From Gari tellinella (taxonomy: Eukaryota > Mollusca > Bivalvia > Cardiida > Psammobiidae), in the NCBI GenBank assembly GCA_922989275.2, contig OV277868.1, positions 55,178,216 to 55,242,215 on the forward strand: a stretch of DNA of 64,000 bases. The letters are read 5' to 3'. Positions 46,984 through 57,193 of the stretch are shown one piece after another. The notes below the pieces were generated by a model. That model did not search any database, was not told the DNA's origin, and saw only the letters and a program-made list of their open reading frames with translations. Made by a program: the position numbers and the translations under genes. The stretch's first letter is position 1, and each line of letters opens with the position of its first letter.

Positions 46984-47639
46984 TGTTGTGTATGAGTATC
47001 TCTACAGTAGCAAATTTTTTTCACTGTAAACAACGATTTGGGGACATTTGTCACTTTCTGTATCAAAAGTCTCGTTCCTTATTAATATTTCTCACCTACT
47101 AAGCATAAAGTGCCTATTTAACACATTATTTCTAGTGATTTAAGGCAACAAATCTTTTCAAAACAGAATTTCCTTGATATCACTTGAACCTCTAAATTAT
47201 AGTGTCCTTTCTCTCACTTGACCTAAAGTGAAGTGCGTTCAAGAGCATCACAATTTTAGTACACATGTCAAATATTAAGTATCTATTACATGTAGTTAAA
47301 GTTATGACCAAACTTGGATGCAGCCTATTTGACCTCTAAATGACCTCTATAGTATTCCGGACATGACCCAAGTTTAACATGGCTAAAAGGTTATCTTTGA
47401 GTTGGGAACAATATTCCATATATAGGCTCTCTATGACCTAGGCTAAATTCAGCTTATTTGGCTACTAGATTACATTGACATTTGAGTGACATGACCCATG
47501 CTTTAATTGGCGTAATGGTTTCTTCAGTAAATAATTAATGCCAGAAATGTAAACCTCTATATAAATTAAAATATTTGAAAAACCCGTCCAATAAAACTTA
47601 AACCTTGAAATTTGGGGCAAAAAGGCTAAGTCACATGCC
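46984..47639. other. Unannotated spacer
   Basis: Irregular repeats around GACCTCTAAATGACCTCTAT and TTGACATTTGAGTGACATGACC. No coding. Confidence 0.35.
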
Positions 47640-47701
47640 AAAAATTAAAATTAAAATTAAAATTAAAATTAAAATTAAAATTAAAATTAAAATTAAAATT
47701 G
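47640..47701 (+). repeat. (AAAATT)n microsatellite
   Basis: About ten AAAATT units. Confidence 0.95.
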
Positions 47702-47969
47702 TTTTTAAAAATTAACTCCACAGCATCAATGCTTGACCCCCAAAATACCTCCATACAAAATGTCGGTGTTTTGAACATTTAACTTCACAGCATTAGTGTT
47801 TGACATAAAATATTGTTTGGTTTTATTGACCTGTCAAAATTTGAATATGCATACGTCACAAAAAGGATATATTTAGTTTCGGTATAAAGTCGATACTTTC
47901 CGTTTTGATTTACGGATAGGAACTGAAGGATATTGTGCATTATGTGTCGAATTTAAATCAATAATCGAG

Positions 47970-48040
47970 TTAGAGTAGTTGGTAGCGAGTACGGGTATTT
48001 GTAAAAGGATGAAAGGTTGTGGGTTCGATCCCCGTTAGGT
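47970..48040 (+). repeat. tRNA-like segment, left arm of family K
   Basis: TAGAGTAGTTGGTAGCGAGT resembles an A box and GTGGGTTCGATCCCC is a consensus B box. A TTTCTTTTTTT run follows, a plausible Pol III terminator. Confidence 0.5.
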
Positions 48041-48599
48041 TTTATTTCTTTTTTTATTACAATTATTTAAAAAAAAAAATAAAGTTACTTTACTTGAATT
48101 GTACAACATCGACATAGTGATGTGCGATAGATAACCTAAACGTTACACTTTGTAAACTATTAAAAGTTTTTAATGTACATGTATGTAAAATGTGACCCGA
48201 TGTGGTCTCTCAAAGCTAGATAACAAATGCCTTAACTCATTTATCACTGAAACCTTTAATGGACTCTTCTAGGTTGCAATTAATTCTAGTCACTGTATGA
48301 CAACTAAATGGCAAATAATGTATCCCTGATTCAAAAGGCTCATTCAGAAACCCTCTGATCGTGGTATTTACTGTTTGTATGGGACAAGTGTATAGGTACA
48401 CTCTTCGTGAATGACTATGATACATAAATCAGATCCAAAGTGATTTCAATCCATTCTTCTTCTTCTTGCAGACTCGTATGTACCAAATAATAAAAGTATT
48501 AATAATAAAGAAAAACCTCGACCTTCTCTCACCTATGACGGGGACACAATAAATGGGCTGCATGACAGCCGAAATGAAAAAAAAAGAAAAAAAAAAGAA

Positions 48600-48675
48600 A
48601 AACCTCCACTAGGTATCGAACTCATGGCCATACATGTACTAAGTAAAACACTACTATACTGTCTCGACTACGAAG
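48600..48675 (-). repeat. tRNA-like segment, right arm of family K
   Basis: Minus strand: GTAGTCGAGACAGTATAGTA (A-box-like) and ATGAGTTCGATACCTAGTGG (B box), then a long T/C tract. Confidence 0.45.
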
Positions 48676-49071
48676 ACATATAGGTAACCAAATCTTATTC
48701 TAGATATAATCTTTATGTTTCAACCCTGACCTACCCGAAAAATTAGCGGAAATAATTGATATCGACCGAAGCTAAATATAGCGTGTTCAATCAGCGTATA
48801 CTTATTTAAATTTTGACAGGTTAATGAAACATAACAATACCCTAACTTATAACATAAGCATCCTAGAACATTTCTTAAATTGTAAAAAAGAACAAGACCA
48901 AAGAATTTTTACTTTGAGATTTGCAGCAAAAATCCTAAGTTAAAAACATGTAAAAAATGACATGTATTAAAATTATTTTTAAAATTTTAATTTCATTGCA
49001 TCACTTTTTATTTAAAATGAAGATGATACAAACGTTCAGCACCGTAGCACATGTGTAAAGCTTAACCCTTT

Positions 49072-49266
49072 ACCTGATAGCATAAATCTAGTATTGAAGA
49101 TAGGTGACCACTTTGCTTTACTTTCACCCTGCTTTAAGCTTCCATCTGCTAGAATATAGAAAATATTTCCTATACTATATATTCATGACTGATTAAATTG
49201 GAACTATTTTCTCCAGCGGAGGAATAAATCATACCCTAAAAGGCGCTTCTATGGGGGAAAGGGTTA
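49072..49266. mobile_element. Core B element with deleted left arm
   Basis: Ends TTAACCCTTTACCTGATAGC and GGGGGAAAGGGTTA. Only the right arm CTTTGCTTTACTTTCACCCT remains of the core. Confidence 0.65.
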
Positions 49267-49307
49267 CCAACAAGTCGTCAACCTTTTTAGCATAAACGCT
49301 GCTGTTC

Positions 49308-49539
49308 TACAGTACTGTTTAAGCTAAACTATACACCCCAGTGCACTGCCAGTGCACTGGGTTTAAACTGACAGTGCACTGAGAGTAAACTAATTTTGCA
49401 CTGACAGTGCACTGACAGTGCACTGATAGTGCACTGAGATTTCAATAACAAACTGATAGTGCACTATCAGTTTAAACCAGGTAACTAGCAGTGTACTGGG
49501 AAAGGACTACAGCTTTATTTTAGAGCTGCAGTTTTTTCT
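49308..49539 (+). repeat. Left arm of a 230-bp inverted pair, CAGTGCACTG-rich
   Basis: Begins TACAGTACTGTTTAAGCTAA and contains many CAGTGCACTG palindromes and half-sites (49341-49495). It is the inverted counterpart of 54064-54295. Confidence 0.8.
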
Positions 49540-49587
49540 GCATTGTTTGGGGGGATGGTGTATTGATGGTAAACAGAAACTAAAACT

Positions 49588-49836
49588 TTAAACCCATTAC
49601 CCAATAAATACACCTTTTTATGCCTTTAATTTATTTATCCACTGAAGGAAAAAAATCTAATCTATACTGTTACAAACAAGAATCATAAAAAATATGTTTT
49701 CTATATTCTAGCAGATGATAGCTTAAAGCAGACTGAAAGTAATGCAGAATGCACCTTAAGGTGCATTCTACTTAAATTCCAACCTGCCTTAAGTGGTCAA
49801 CTCTTTTCCAAAATAGAAACAGGCTATGGGGTAAAA
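49588..49836. mobile_element. Core B element
   Basis: AACCCATTACCCAATAAATA ... AGGCTATGGGGTAAA. Core 49721-49793 has apex GCACCTTAAGGTGC with several right-arm mismatches. Confidence 0.7.
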
Positions 49837-49846
49837 ATCATTCATG

Positions 49847-50096
49847 GCTGAACATGGAATTAACCCATGGATCACTCCTCCAGAATCACCAGACATGAAT
49901 TCAATTGACAATATGTGGGCAAATTTGAAACATTATATTAGAAAAACAAAAAAACCGAAATCAAGCGCAACTTGTTGAAGGCATTTTGGAGTTAAGGAGA
50001 ACTGTGACTCCAGAGATTTGCAACAGATACATTGACCATTTGTATAAAGTGATTCCAGCTGTGATTAAGGCTGAGGGTACTGGTTCAGGCTATTAA
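49847..50096 (+). pseudogene. Tc1-like transposase C-terminal remnant
   Basis: EHGINPWITPPESPDMNSID continues to NMWANLKHYIRKTKKPK, a one-base slip follows near 49955, and then LVEGILELRRTVTPEI, YIDHLYKVIPAVIKAEG and TGSGY lead to TAA 50094-50096. The pattern GINxWxTPPESPDLNPIENxW ... KVIPxVIxxxGxxSGY belongs to DDE transposases of the Tc1 superfamily. The catalytic Glu reads Asp. The N-terminal and core parts are absent. Confidence 0.7.
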
Positions 50097-50421
50097 CAAT
50101 TTCTCTGGTCAATACTCCACCCATTCTGAATAATTGACTGATTGTTCTATTGAAATATAAAAACAAAGGATTTTATGTACACAGCAAACAGTGAAGAATT
50201 GGATATATATAAAAAAGCAGAGCAGACCCTGATCAGACGTAAAAGTATTGTTCAATCAAGAAATTGGTTAAGAAGTGACACATCGCTGTGGAGTTATTTT
50301 CAAAACACTAAATGGCAAAAAATTTGGATCCAAATGAGTCCATCAAATGGCCTTTCAACTGGATCTACACTTTTTACATTGCTAATCCTCACTTCAACGA
50401 CTATATCACGGGTTTGGCCTG

Positions 50422-50665
50422 TAACCCATTACCCCATAGCCTGATTCTAGTTTTCAAAATTGGTGACCACTTAAAGCAGGTTGAAAGTAAAGCAGAATGC
50501 GCGCCTTAAGGCGCATTCTGCTTTACTTTCAGCCTGCTTACGCTACCATCTGCTAGAATAAAGAAAATGGTTCTTATCATTCATTTTCATATCTGTATAA
50601 ATTGGAACTATTTTCTCCAGTAAAGAAGAGGCGTAAAAAGGCGTATTTATGGGGTAATGGGTTAA
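50422..50665. mobile_element. Core B element, TTAACCCATTACCCC shell
   Basis: Ends GTAACCCATTACCCCATAGC and TTATGGGGTAATGGGTTAA. Core 50470-50540 has a 2-bp apex insertion (GCGCGCCTTAAGGCGC). It is the clearest copy of this shell. Confidence 0.8.
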
Positions 50666-50669
50666 TACA

Positions 50670-50762
50670 GGTGGTTGTGGAATGTAGATTGCAAGTCACG
50701 CATGAAAACCTTCAAGGAGCTTTCTGCATGACTTTCATACTGCATTAAGCAGCCACCTGGCT
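50670..50762. repeat. Solo hairpin with a CAGGTGG collar
   Basis: CAGGTGGTTGTGGAATGTAG ... CATTAAGCAGCCACCTG with inner CATGAAAACCTTCAAGGAGC...TGCATGACTTTCAT. The collar matches families E and H, but the stem differs. A worn relative lies at about 51430-51522. Confidence 0.55.
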
Positions 50763-51265
50763 ATAGAGCTTTTACCTAAAAGTGCAACAGAATAATTATC
50801 TGAATAAAGGACTTATTTTAAGACATTTATTTTTTTGCAACTAGTGCATTATTATAATGTATGAAATATTTTCTCATTATTTCCGAAAGTTTGAATTAAC
50901 AGCAATAAAATATTACTTTTATTTTATATAGTTCTTTTTAAATGTACAGCCTCAATAGATAAGACATCCTATTGAACCCATGCATGTAAAGCCCATCCTT
51001 AAAAGCAATAAACTCTGTTGCCATCCCGCTGGCAGGTCGTTAGATTATGTAACATTTCCACAGAGACAATCCACTGGTTATTACATGACAGTTGAAGATA
51101 AGGGGCACCTTGACCCTCTACTCCAGGGATATTTAATCTTTAATAAGTCAATGAATTTATAACCTTTATTTACTACAATGTTCATACGTGTAGATAACAT
51201 ACAAACACACAAAAAGTCATTTTCAACAAAGAGTATAATAATTAGTCTTGATTAGAGTATAATTA
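50763..51265. other. Unannotated spacer
   Basis: AT-rich, with no feature supported. Confidence 0.4.
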
Positions 51266-51374
51266 ATTTATAAAACTGCATTTTTCTAAAACTTCGACCT
51301 CTAAGGTCCTTTTTCAATGAAAATCCTTAGATATCGAAATTTTAGAAAAGAGCTGTTTTATGAATTAGTACTAA
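51266..51374. mobile_element. Family L MITE, short copy
   Basis: TAATTTATAAAACTGCATTT ... CGACCTCTAAGG mirrored by CCTTAGATATCGAAATTTTA ... AGCTGTTTTATGAATTA. Related to 62025-62209. Confidence 0.55.
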
Positions 51375-51525
51375 TTGAATTCCCCATCTGGAATATTCTT
51401 ATATTAAATAAATGTTAAAAGTTGTATTTGGGTATTTAGGCAGGTGGCAGATTAAACCGCTAAGAAAGCCACACAGAGAGATCCCATGCATAACATTTTT
51501 TATTGTACTAAGCAGCCACTTGTCT

Positions 51526-51630
51526 AAACCTATTACCCCATATCCACTGCCTAGTTTTGAAGACAGGTGGCCACTCAAAGCAGTTTGAAAGTATAGTAGA
51601 ATGTGCCTTCTGCTTAACTTCCAGCTTGCT
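51526..51630. repeat. Truncated core B element
   Basis: ATTACCCCATATCCACTGCC, then a shortened core whose apex is deleted. It ends against the tRNA-bearing TIR element. Confidence 0.6.
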
Positions 51631-52174
51631 TTAAAGCGACTCGCAACCAGATGGTGCATTAAAAATAGTAAATTGTAAATATGTGTCAAACGCTTATATA
51701 AATGGTAAAGAATTAGTTTAGGATAAGAAATTCTGTTTAAAAAAAATGTATTTCAATAAAAAAAAATATTGGTCTCTGGTGGGATTCGAACCCGGGGCCC
51801 GGCATTGGCGGACAGAAGGCAATATAGGGGAAACCGCTTAGACCAATGGACCACGGAACTATCTGTTTATCTCGGATCGATTTATCGTATTTCAATGTGT
51901 AGCAATCGAAAGTGCATACAACTTCGTAATTCGGCTCGTGTTTATGTCTGAGCCCGTGTAGAGAAGCAACAACAACAACTATACCGTCTACTAGTCGGTA
52001 TAGAAAAACGATGGAAAATATCTAAAAATCTAAGATTCGGTGACGATTCTTGAGACTTTTTTTGGACTGATCATATTTTTTTAATGTCAGAAGCCAAATA
52101 ATGCCACAAATTTGCTTTTATTTGAGTATTTTATTTTATTTTGACAAGTACACCATCCGGTTGCGAGTCGATTT
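51631..52174. mobile_element. TIR element carrying a tRNA-like segment
   Basis: TTAAAGCGACTCGCAACCAG with ATGGTG at the left and CACCAT with CCGGTTGCGAGTCGATTTAA at the right are inverted. It is about 540 bp with no transposase. Confidence 0.7.
51776..51862 (-). repeat. tRNA-like segment (type II-like)
   Basis: Minus strand: TTCCGTGGTCCATTGGTCTA with AGCGG (A box/D arm), then a longer than usual middle part, then CCCCGGGTTCGAATCCCACC (B box/T arm). The length suggests a Leu/Ser-like tRNA ancestor. Acceptor pairing is poor. Confidence 0.5.
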
Positions 52175-52486
52175 AACCCATTACCCAATAAATATGCCTT
52201 TTTATGCCTCTAATTTATTCCTCCAGTGAAGAAAATAGTCTCAATTTATACAATTATGAATATTTATCAAAATAAATACTTTCATTTGAATAACTTGACT
52301 GATATTTAACCGATTAGCCCATAAAACACATTTTTACGTCTTTAATTTAGTCCTCCACTGATGGAAATAAATCTATTCTATATCCTATCAGATATTGGCT
52401 TTAAGGCCCATTCTGCTTTACTTGCAACCTGCTTTTAATGGTCAACTGTATTCAAAACTAGAAACAGGCTATGGGGTACGGGTTAA
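52175..52486. repeat. Fragments of two core B elements
   Basis: TTAACCCATTACCCAATAAA starts one shell, broken near 52305. ACCGATTAGCCCATAAAACA begins another that continues to a right arm (GCCCATTCTGCTTTACTTGC) and ends at GGGTACGGGTTAA. Confidence 0.55.
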
Positions 52487-52729
52487 TGGAGATCAGTGCT
52501 TCTTCAATGAATTATTCCTTAATTGTTAAAAGTTTGAAAGGAGCAGTAAACTCTCTTTTCTGCGATCTCTAAATCAAAGGCTAATTACTTTATCAGAACT
52601 TGAGACTTAAAATTAAGAAACTGAAAAATATGCATAATTTATTGTTGCATATCGCAATTCACAGTGTGCCTTTAAGTACAGGTTAAATGTATAGTGAAAT
52701 TTATCAGGAGGAGAGAACCACTATATTCT

Positions 52730-52856
52730 AGCAGATAATAGCTCAAAGCAGGCTGAACGTAAAGCAGAATGCACCTTAGGGCGCATTCTGCTTTACTTTC
52801 AACCTGCTTTTAGTGGTCACATATCACTAGAAACAAGCTATGGGGTAATGGGTTAA
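52730..52856. repeat. Core B element, left shell missing
   Basis: Core 52741-52812 (GCTCAAAGCAGGCTGAACGT ... TTCAACCTGCTTTTAG), then the shell to TGGGGTAATGGGTTAAG. Confidence 0.65.
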
Positions 52857-52984
52857 GCTGCCATCTGATAAGGGGATGCTATAAGTTGATCATGGAGAAT
52901 CCTAAGATTTCGAAATTAAAGGATAAAAATATCTTAAAAGTATATATTTGTCTTAAAAAGTGTACCCTTATAAAGCATACTAGT

Positions 52985-53413
52985 CCTATGCAAACAGTGT
53001 AGACCGGATCAGAGGTTTCCTGAAGGATCATTCTGATCAGGTTTGCAATAATTTTATTCTGCAGATAAAATTGATGTATGCTTAACCCTTCTACTGCAGT
53101 AATATTGTCTGCTTTGATATTGTTGTATGCAAAAAAAATATTTAAAAAGATTTGTGCATTTTTGTAGTTCAGAAAGTCTCTGAGTCGAATGTAAAACAGT
53201 TTGGATCCAGATCAGACTTAACAATCAAGTCGTGATCAGTAGGGTAAGTGTTAATTGCAACAACTATCTTTAATCCCCTAGATTGATGCATATCTATCAA
53301 TTAGTACCCTACTGTGATAATTGATAAGCAATTTGATAAGGGTGCCCTTATCAGAAAGTATAAGTATCAAGCTGTGATATGGGGATCCATGATGAGGGAC
53401 GGATTAGTTTTCC
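52985..53413. other. Spacer with worn core A traces
   Basis: GCAAACAGTGTAGACCGGAT near 52990 and CAGTTTGGATCCAGATCAGA near 53200 are decayed hairpin arms. No gene. Confidence 0.4.
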
Positions 53414-53626
53414 TTAACCCATTCCCCATAGCTTGTTTGAAGTTTGAAAGAAAGATGATCACTTAAAGCAAGTTGAAAGTAACGCAGAATGCACCTTAAG
53501 AGACATTCTGCTTTAAGCTACTATCTGCTAGGACATACAATATTTTTGTCATATAAAAGGGATTTTTTTTCAGAGGAGGAATAAATTATAGGCGTAAAAA
53601 GTCGCGTTTATTGGGTAATGGGTTAA
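53414..53626. mobile_element. Core B element, shortened right arm
   Basis: Ends TTAACCCATTCCCCATAGCT and ATTGGGTAATGGGTTAA. The right arm jumps from TTCTGCTTTAAG to the shell. Confidence 0.7.
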
Positions 53627-53718
53627 AATGCTGCAGCTACAGCTTATAGAATTAACACTGGTACGACAACATTACAGCATGTTATATGGACATGTACTCT
53701 CTTTAGTTTCTGGCACAT

Positions 53719-53851
53719 TTAACCCATTCCCCTATTAGCCTGTTACTAGTTTTGAAGTTTTGAATGACTTAAAGCAGGTTGAATTTAATCAGAATGCGCC
53801 TGAAGGCACATTCTGCTTTACTTTCAGTCTGCTTTTAGTTACCGTCTGCTT
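53719..53851. repeat. Core B element, right shell missing
   Basis: TTAACCCATTCCCCTATTAG, core apex GCGCCTGAAGGCAC, ending TTTTAGTTACCGTCTGCTT. Confidence 0.65.
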
Positions 53852-54063
53852 GTATTGCTTGATTAAAAGTGACAGAGTTCCTATTTTAGGAGAATTGATT
53901 TTAGGCAATAATAAATTATTTTGGTTGTTAAATTATACAATGTTTTTGCAGAATATTCATGACATAAAAATTACACCTGTCTTGTCCAATGTTTAAATAT
54001 TGAAAAAGGTCTAAAAATATATATTATACATGTATGCGTAAACTGGTAACCGTATTCATGCAT

Positions 54064-54295
54064 AATAAAAACCGCAGCTCTAAATTCAAAGCTGTAGTCA
54101 TTCCCAAGTGCACTGCTAGTTACCTGGTTTAAACTGATAGTGCACTATCAGTTTGATATTGAAATCCCAGTGCACTATCAGTGCACTGTCAGTGCACTGT
54201 CAGTGCAAAATTAGTTTACTCTCAGTGCACTGTCAGTTTAAACCCAGTGCACTGGCAGTGCACTTTGTGTATACTTTAGCTTAAACAGTACTGTA
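54064..54295 (-). repeat. Right arm of the 230-bp inverted pair
   Basis: Reverse complement of 49308-49539 with modest divergence. Ends AGCTTAAACAGTACTGTA. Holds the same CAGTGCACTG series. Confidence 0.8.
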
Positions 54296-54544
54296 CCACC
54301 AGGCGGGTCAAAAATGACAAAACCTTATATATGGGAATTAATTATTGGGTCAAAATGAGTGTCATAAGTATGGTGGAATATTTGAGAAACCAGTTAATCT
54401 CGGAATTACATTGTATCATCAGAGTTCCCTGCTAATATCTTACATAACTGTTGCGTTAGTTTTCAAATAATTATCAGAGAAGTGGAATGTGGAAACTTTT
54501 TACGATAATACGTATCTACAAACGAACTTTGTCTTGATAGTGAT

Positions 54545-54795
54545 TTAACCCTTTCTATCTCAATGAAGCTTAATTTTAAGCGCGTTTGCAAACTTTTTGG
54601 GTCCTGATAAGACGCCACATAACGCAGCGTCTGATCAGGACGCAAACTGATTGACACTCTTGTCGATGTATATAAAGTTTTATTACCTTAAATCTAACTT
54701 TGAAACGTGTCTTTCAGACAACAATACTGAAGCAGGCGACAATAAAGCGGTGAAGGGGTAAAGATCTCCTGAATAAATTTATCATGAACGGGTTA
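54545..54795. mobile_element. Core A element, TTAACCC shell
   Basis: TTAACCCTTTCTATCTCAAT ... GAACGGGTTA. The core GCAAACTTTTTGGGTCCTGA ... TCAGGACGCAAACTGATTG is moderately worn. Confidence 0.7.
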
Positions 54796-54947
54796 GACTG
54801 CCACTACTTCTCGAATTCATCTAGTTACATAACTAGTTATTTATCACGAGAACAGATCATTAACTTGAAAAATTTCATGTTACCAATATTTTAAAACAAA
54901 AATGTTATATTCGGATGACTGATACATGTATCTATTTTTCGAGTAAG

Positions 54948-55173
54948 TTAACCCAAATGAGCCAACGGTCCAATATATTGGACATAGGCAAACAGTGTGA
55001 TCTCTGATCAGACGTCGCATTATGCGACGTCTGATCAGAGTCTACACTGTTTGCTGATAGGAATTTAATATAAAACTAAATGAAACTGAAAATTTTGACA
55101 AGGCATCCCTTTAATAAAAATGGACTTATCCGATATAAAACATGGAAGAATCCACAGGGCGCAAATAGGTTAC
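54948..55173. mobile_element. Core A element, TTAACCCAAATGAGCC shell
   Basis: Core 54988-55054 is GCAAACAGTGTGATCTCTGA ... CAGAGTCTACACTGTTTGC, apex GACGTCGCATTATGCGACGTC. Right shell GGGCGCAAATAGGTTA. Confidence 0.7.
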
Positions 55174-55350
55174 CAAGAAAGATTTCGTGAAATGCTTTGT
55201 ATCAATATTAGTTTATGGTGTCAGTGTATGGCTCCAACAAGTCATTTGACGCGTTAAGACTATAATCAGGTTTTCGCGAAAAGTTCACTAGATAATTATG
55301 TCAGATATTTACTGATCGGACTGTATGGAAATATTCATTGTTGATATATT

Positions 55351-55516
55351 ATGAGATTTCCCGTAAGACGCCCCAAGAAACGTAGACAATCGTGTTGTTC
55401 TCGTGTAGTTCCGACTGCCGGATTTCTCGAGAACCAATACACGGAAGAAAAAGAATTCTTCATCGGATGTAACGATGAACTACCGATGACGTCAACTCAA
55501 TAAATCAGTGACGTCA
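55351..55516. repeat. Dispersed repeat G with two CRE-like sites
   Basis: Shares a diverged block with 2731-2880. TGACGTCA occurs at 55487-55494 and 55509-55516, just before an ATG at 55516. Confidence 0.4.
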
Positions 55517-55740
55517 TGGTAGGGCAAAAAGGGAACATTAATCACCGCCAAACGACGGGCCAAACAAATAACATGGAACTCATCACAGTGCAAACATGTG
55601 TTAAATCCACCACCTATTATGATATCGACGGGAACGGAAACAATGCAGATCAGAAACAACAACACCACAGCTGCAGTGATCAACAAGAACACATAGATCC
55701 CAAGATTACCTATGAGGCTAATTCAGTGGTTAAAAAGTGA
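55516..55740 (+). CDS. Hypothetical 74-residue reading frame
   Basis: ATG at 55516 to TGA at 55738-55740. The product is hydrophilic, rich in Asn, Gln and His (ADQKQQHHSCSDQQEHID), with no motif I recognise. GC content is a little higher than in the flanks and two CRE-like sites lie immediately upstream. A minus-strand frame over the same bases (55492-55692) has a strongly hydrophobic segment but starts with GTG. Either may be noise, or the plus frame may be an exon. There is no supporting splice or polyadenylation pattern beyond a CAAATAAACA at about 55767. Confidence 0.2.
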   Translation: MVGQKGNINHRQTTGQTNNMELITVQTCVKSTTYYDIDGNGNNADQKQQHHSCSDQQEHIDPKITYEANSVVKK

Positions 55741-57193
55741 AACAATGTCATAATGACCCATTGTCAAATAAACATCAGATATTAAGAATACTCACTACGG
55801 AGTACATACATCTAACACTTAACCAAATTGAAATCTTATATACATGTATCATAACAGAATGTGTTTAATACAGTTAAACAATGGCATGATACTCCATTGT
55901 TGTATGTGTGCATTAAGTGGTTATAACAATTAAACAATGACATAATAATCCATTGTGACATGCGTGTATTAGATAGAACTGTTTCAAAAAAGGTACATAC
56001 AAACAAATTGTATTGTGAATTTAATAGAATGTGTTGTGAAACATCAAGTATATTTCATAAATTGAAAATGTGTTAAGCATCCTTTACATAACTAAACATT
56101 TAGTTTGTAGTCATCATAATTCTTAATATATTAATTTGTTCTTGAAATAAACAGCCTCATAATCTGAGCTATCGCGAATCTCATCAAATGCAAAATCAGC
56201 TTTGCAGACAATAACACTGTGTACTGGAATTTACAACCAGATCATAATTGGACAGCCACTTGTTCCTAATGACTTATACCAATCTGTGTAATCAGTTCAG
56301 TGTGCAGACTCGAATGCAGACTGGAAATTCTACACTACTCAGTCAGCCATTGGCATAACTCTGACAGTTTGTGTTGATAGATGAAAACAGAACTAAGACT
56401 AATTGCAGTGTTAATGTTTAAACTTTCTGACTGTTCAAAACGTTACAGCCGAATACAGTATCGTGAATTGGGAACCGTTTATGTGATTCTCACAAGTACA
56501 TGTACAGTTATATTATAATGATTAACACCATATCAAATTTTATTGATTACGGGAGAATTTTCTCTTTGAGCCGCTGCTTACCACGAGAGACTCTATCAGG
56601 CATAGTTTTTATATACTGATTGAAATTAATTAATTCTGAAATCGAAAGAGACATTATAGTGAAAATACATTTGAAGTATGAGATACTTAGTAGTACAGTC
56701 ATAATATTATTTTAGTTAATTAACGTGAACATTTGTAAATAAATGTTCTTGTTAAAGTTATTTTCTTGTTCGTTGTCGGTTGGCAAACTTATATTTCACC
56801 CTCGTTAGTTTGTAGTTACAAACAGGGTCAATATAATGCAGAAGGCTAAAACAGAAACATTCTGCATTACATTGCACTGTATTCAACAATCACCTCGTTT
56901 TAACGAACAACATGCATTCAGTTGTCACTTAACACATGAAATTTACATTCGCCTCATTCAATTCCATTGACAGAAAGGGTGTTCATTTCGTATAAACACC
57001 ATTTCTCGAGAGGGCAGGAGTTGTTGAAAAGTGTCGAAGAGGAGGCGGGGCATATGCATATGCTAGCGCGATTCATGGTATTTGCCGATACTTTTCTGTC
57101 GTTCATTTCACTTGAACGCCGAAAACATCAATTCATTTCTTAATTAAATAACTGTATTGATAGACAGCTGTTGTATGTGACTGAGTTTTGCTC
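55741..57193. other. Unannotated AT-rich stretch
   Basis: No gene. ATGCAGAA...TTCTGCAT forms a small hairpin at about 56836-56872. A near-repeat AACAATGNCATNATNNTCCATTGT occurs around 55742, 55878 and 55943. Confidence 0.4.

Larger units (their letters stand above)
47820..48830. mobile_element. Family K foldback element with two tRNA-like arms
   Basis: GTTTTATTGACCTGTCAAAA ... and the complement of TTTTGACAGGTTAATGAAAC form terminal repeats of about 35 bp with few mismatches. Each arm has a tRNA-like segment pointing inward, followed by a T-rich run. No transposase is present. Confidence 0.65.

Noticed and set aside
51776..51862. Genuine tRNA gene
   Set aside because: The B box is good but the acceptor stem does not pair and it lies inside a TIR element. 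The same applies to the other tRNA-like segments.
55492..55692. Minus-strand frame with a hydrophobic, membrane-like segment
   Set aside because: It starts with GTG and has no ATG. It is antisense to another short frame, and no support distinguishes it from chance.
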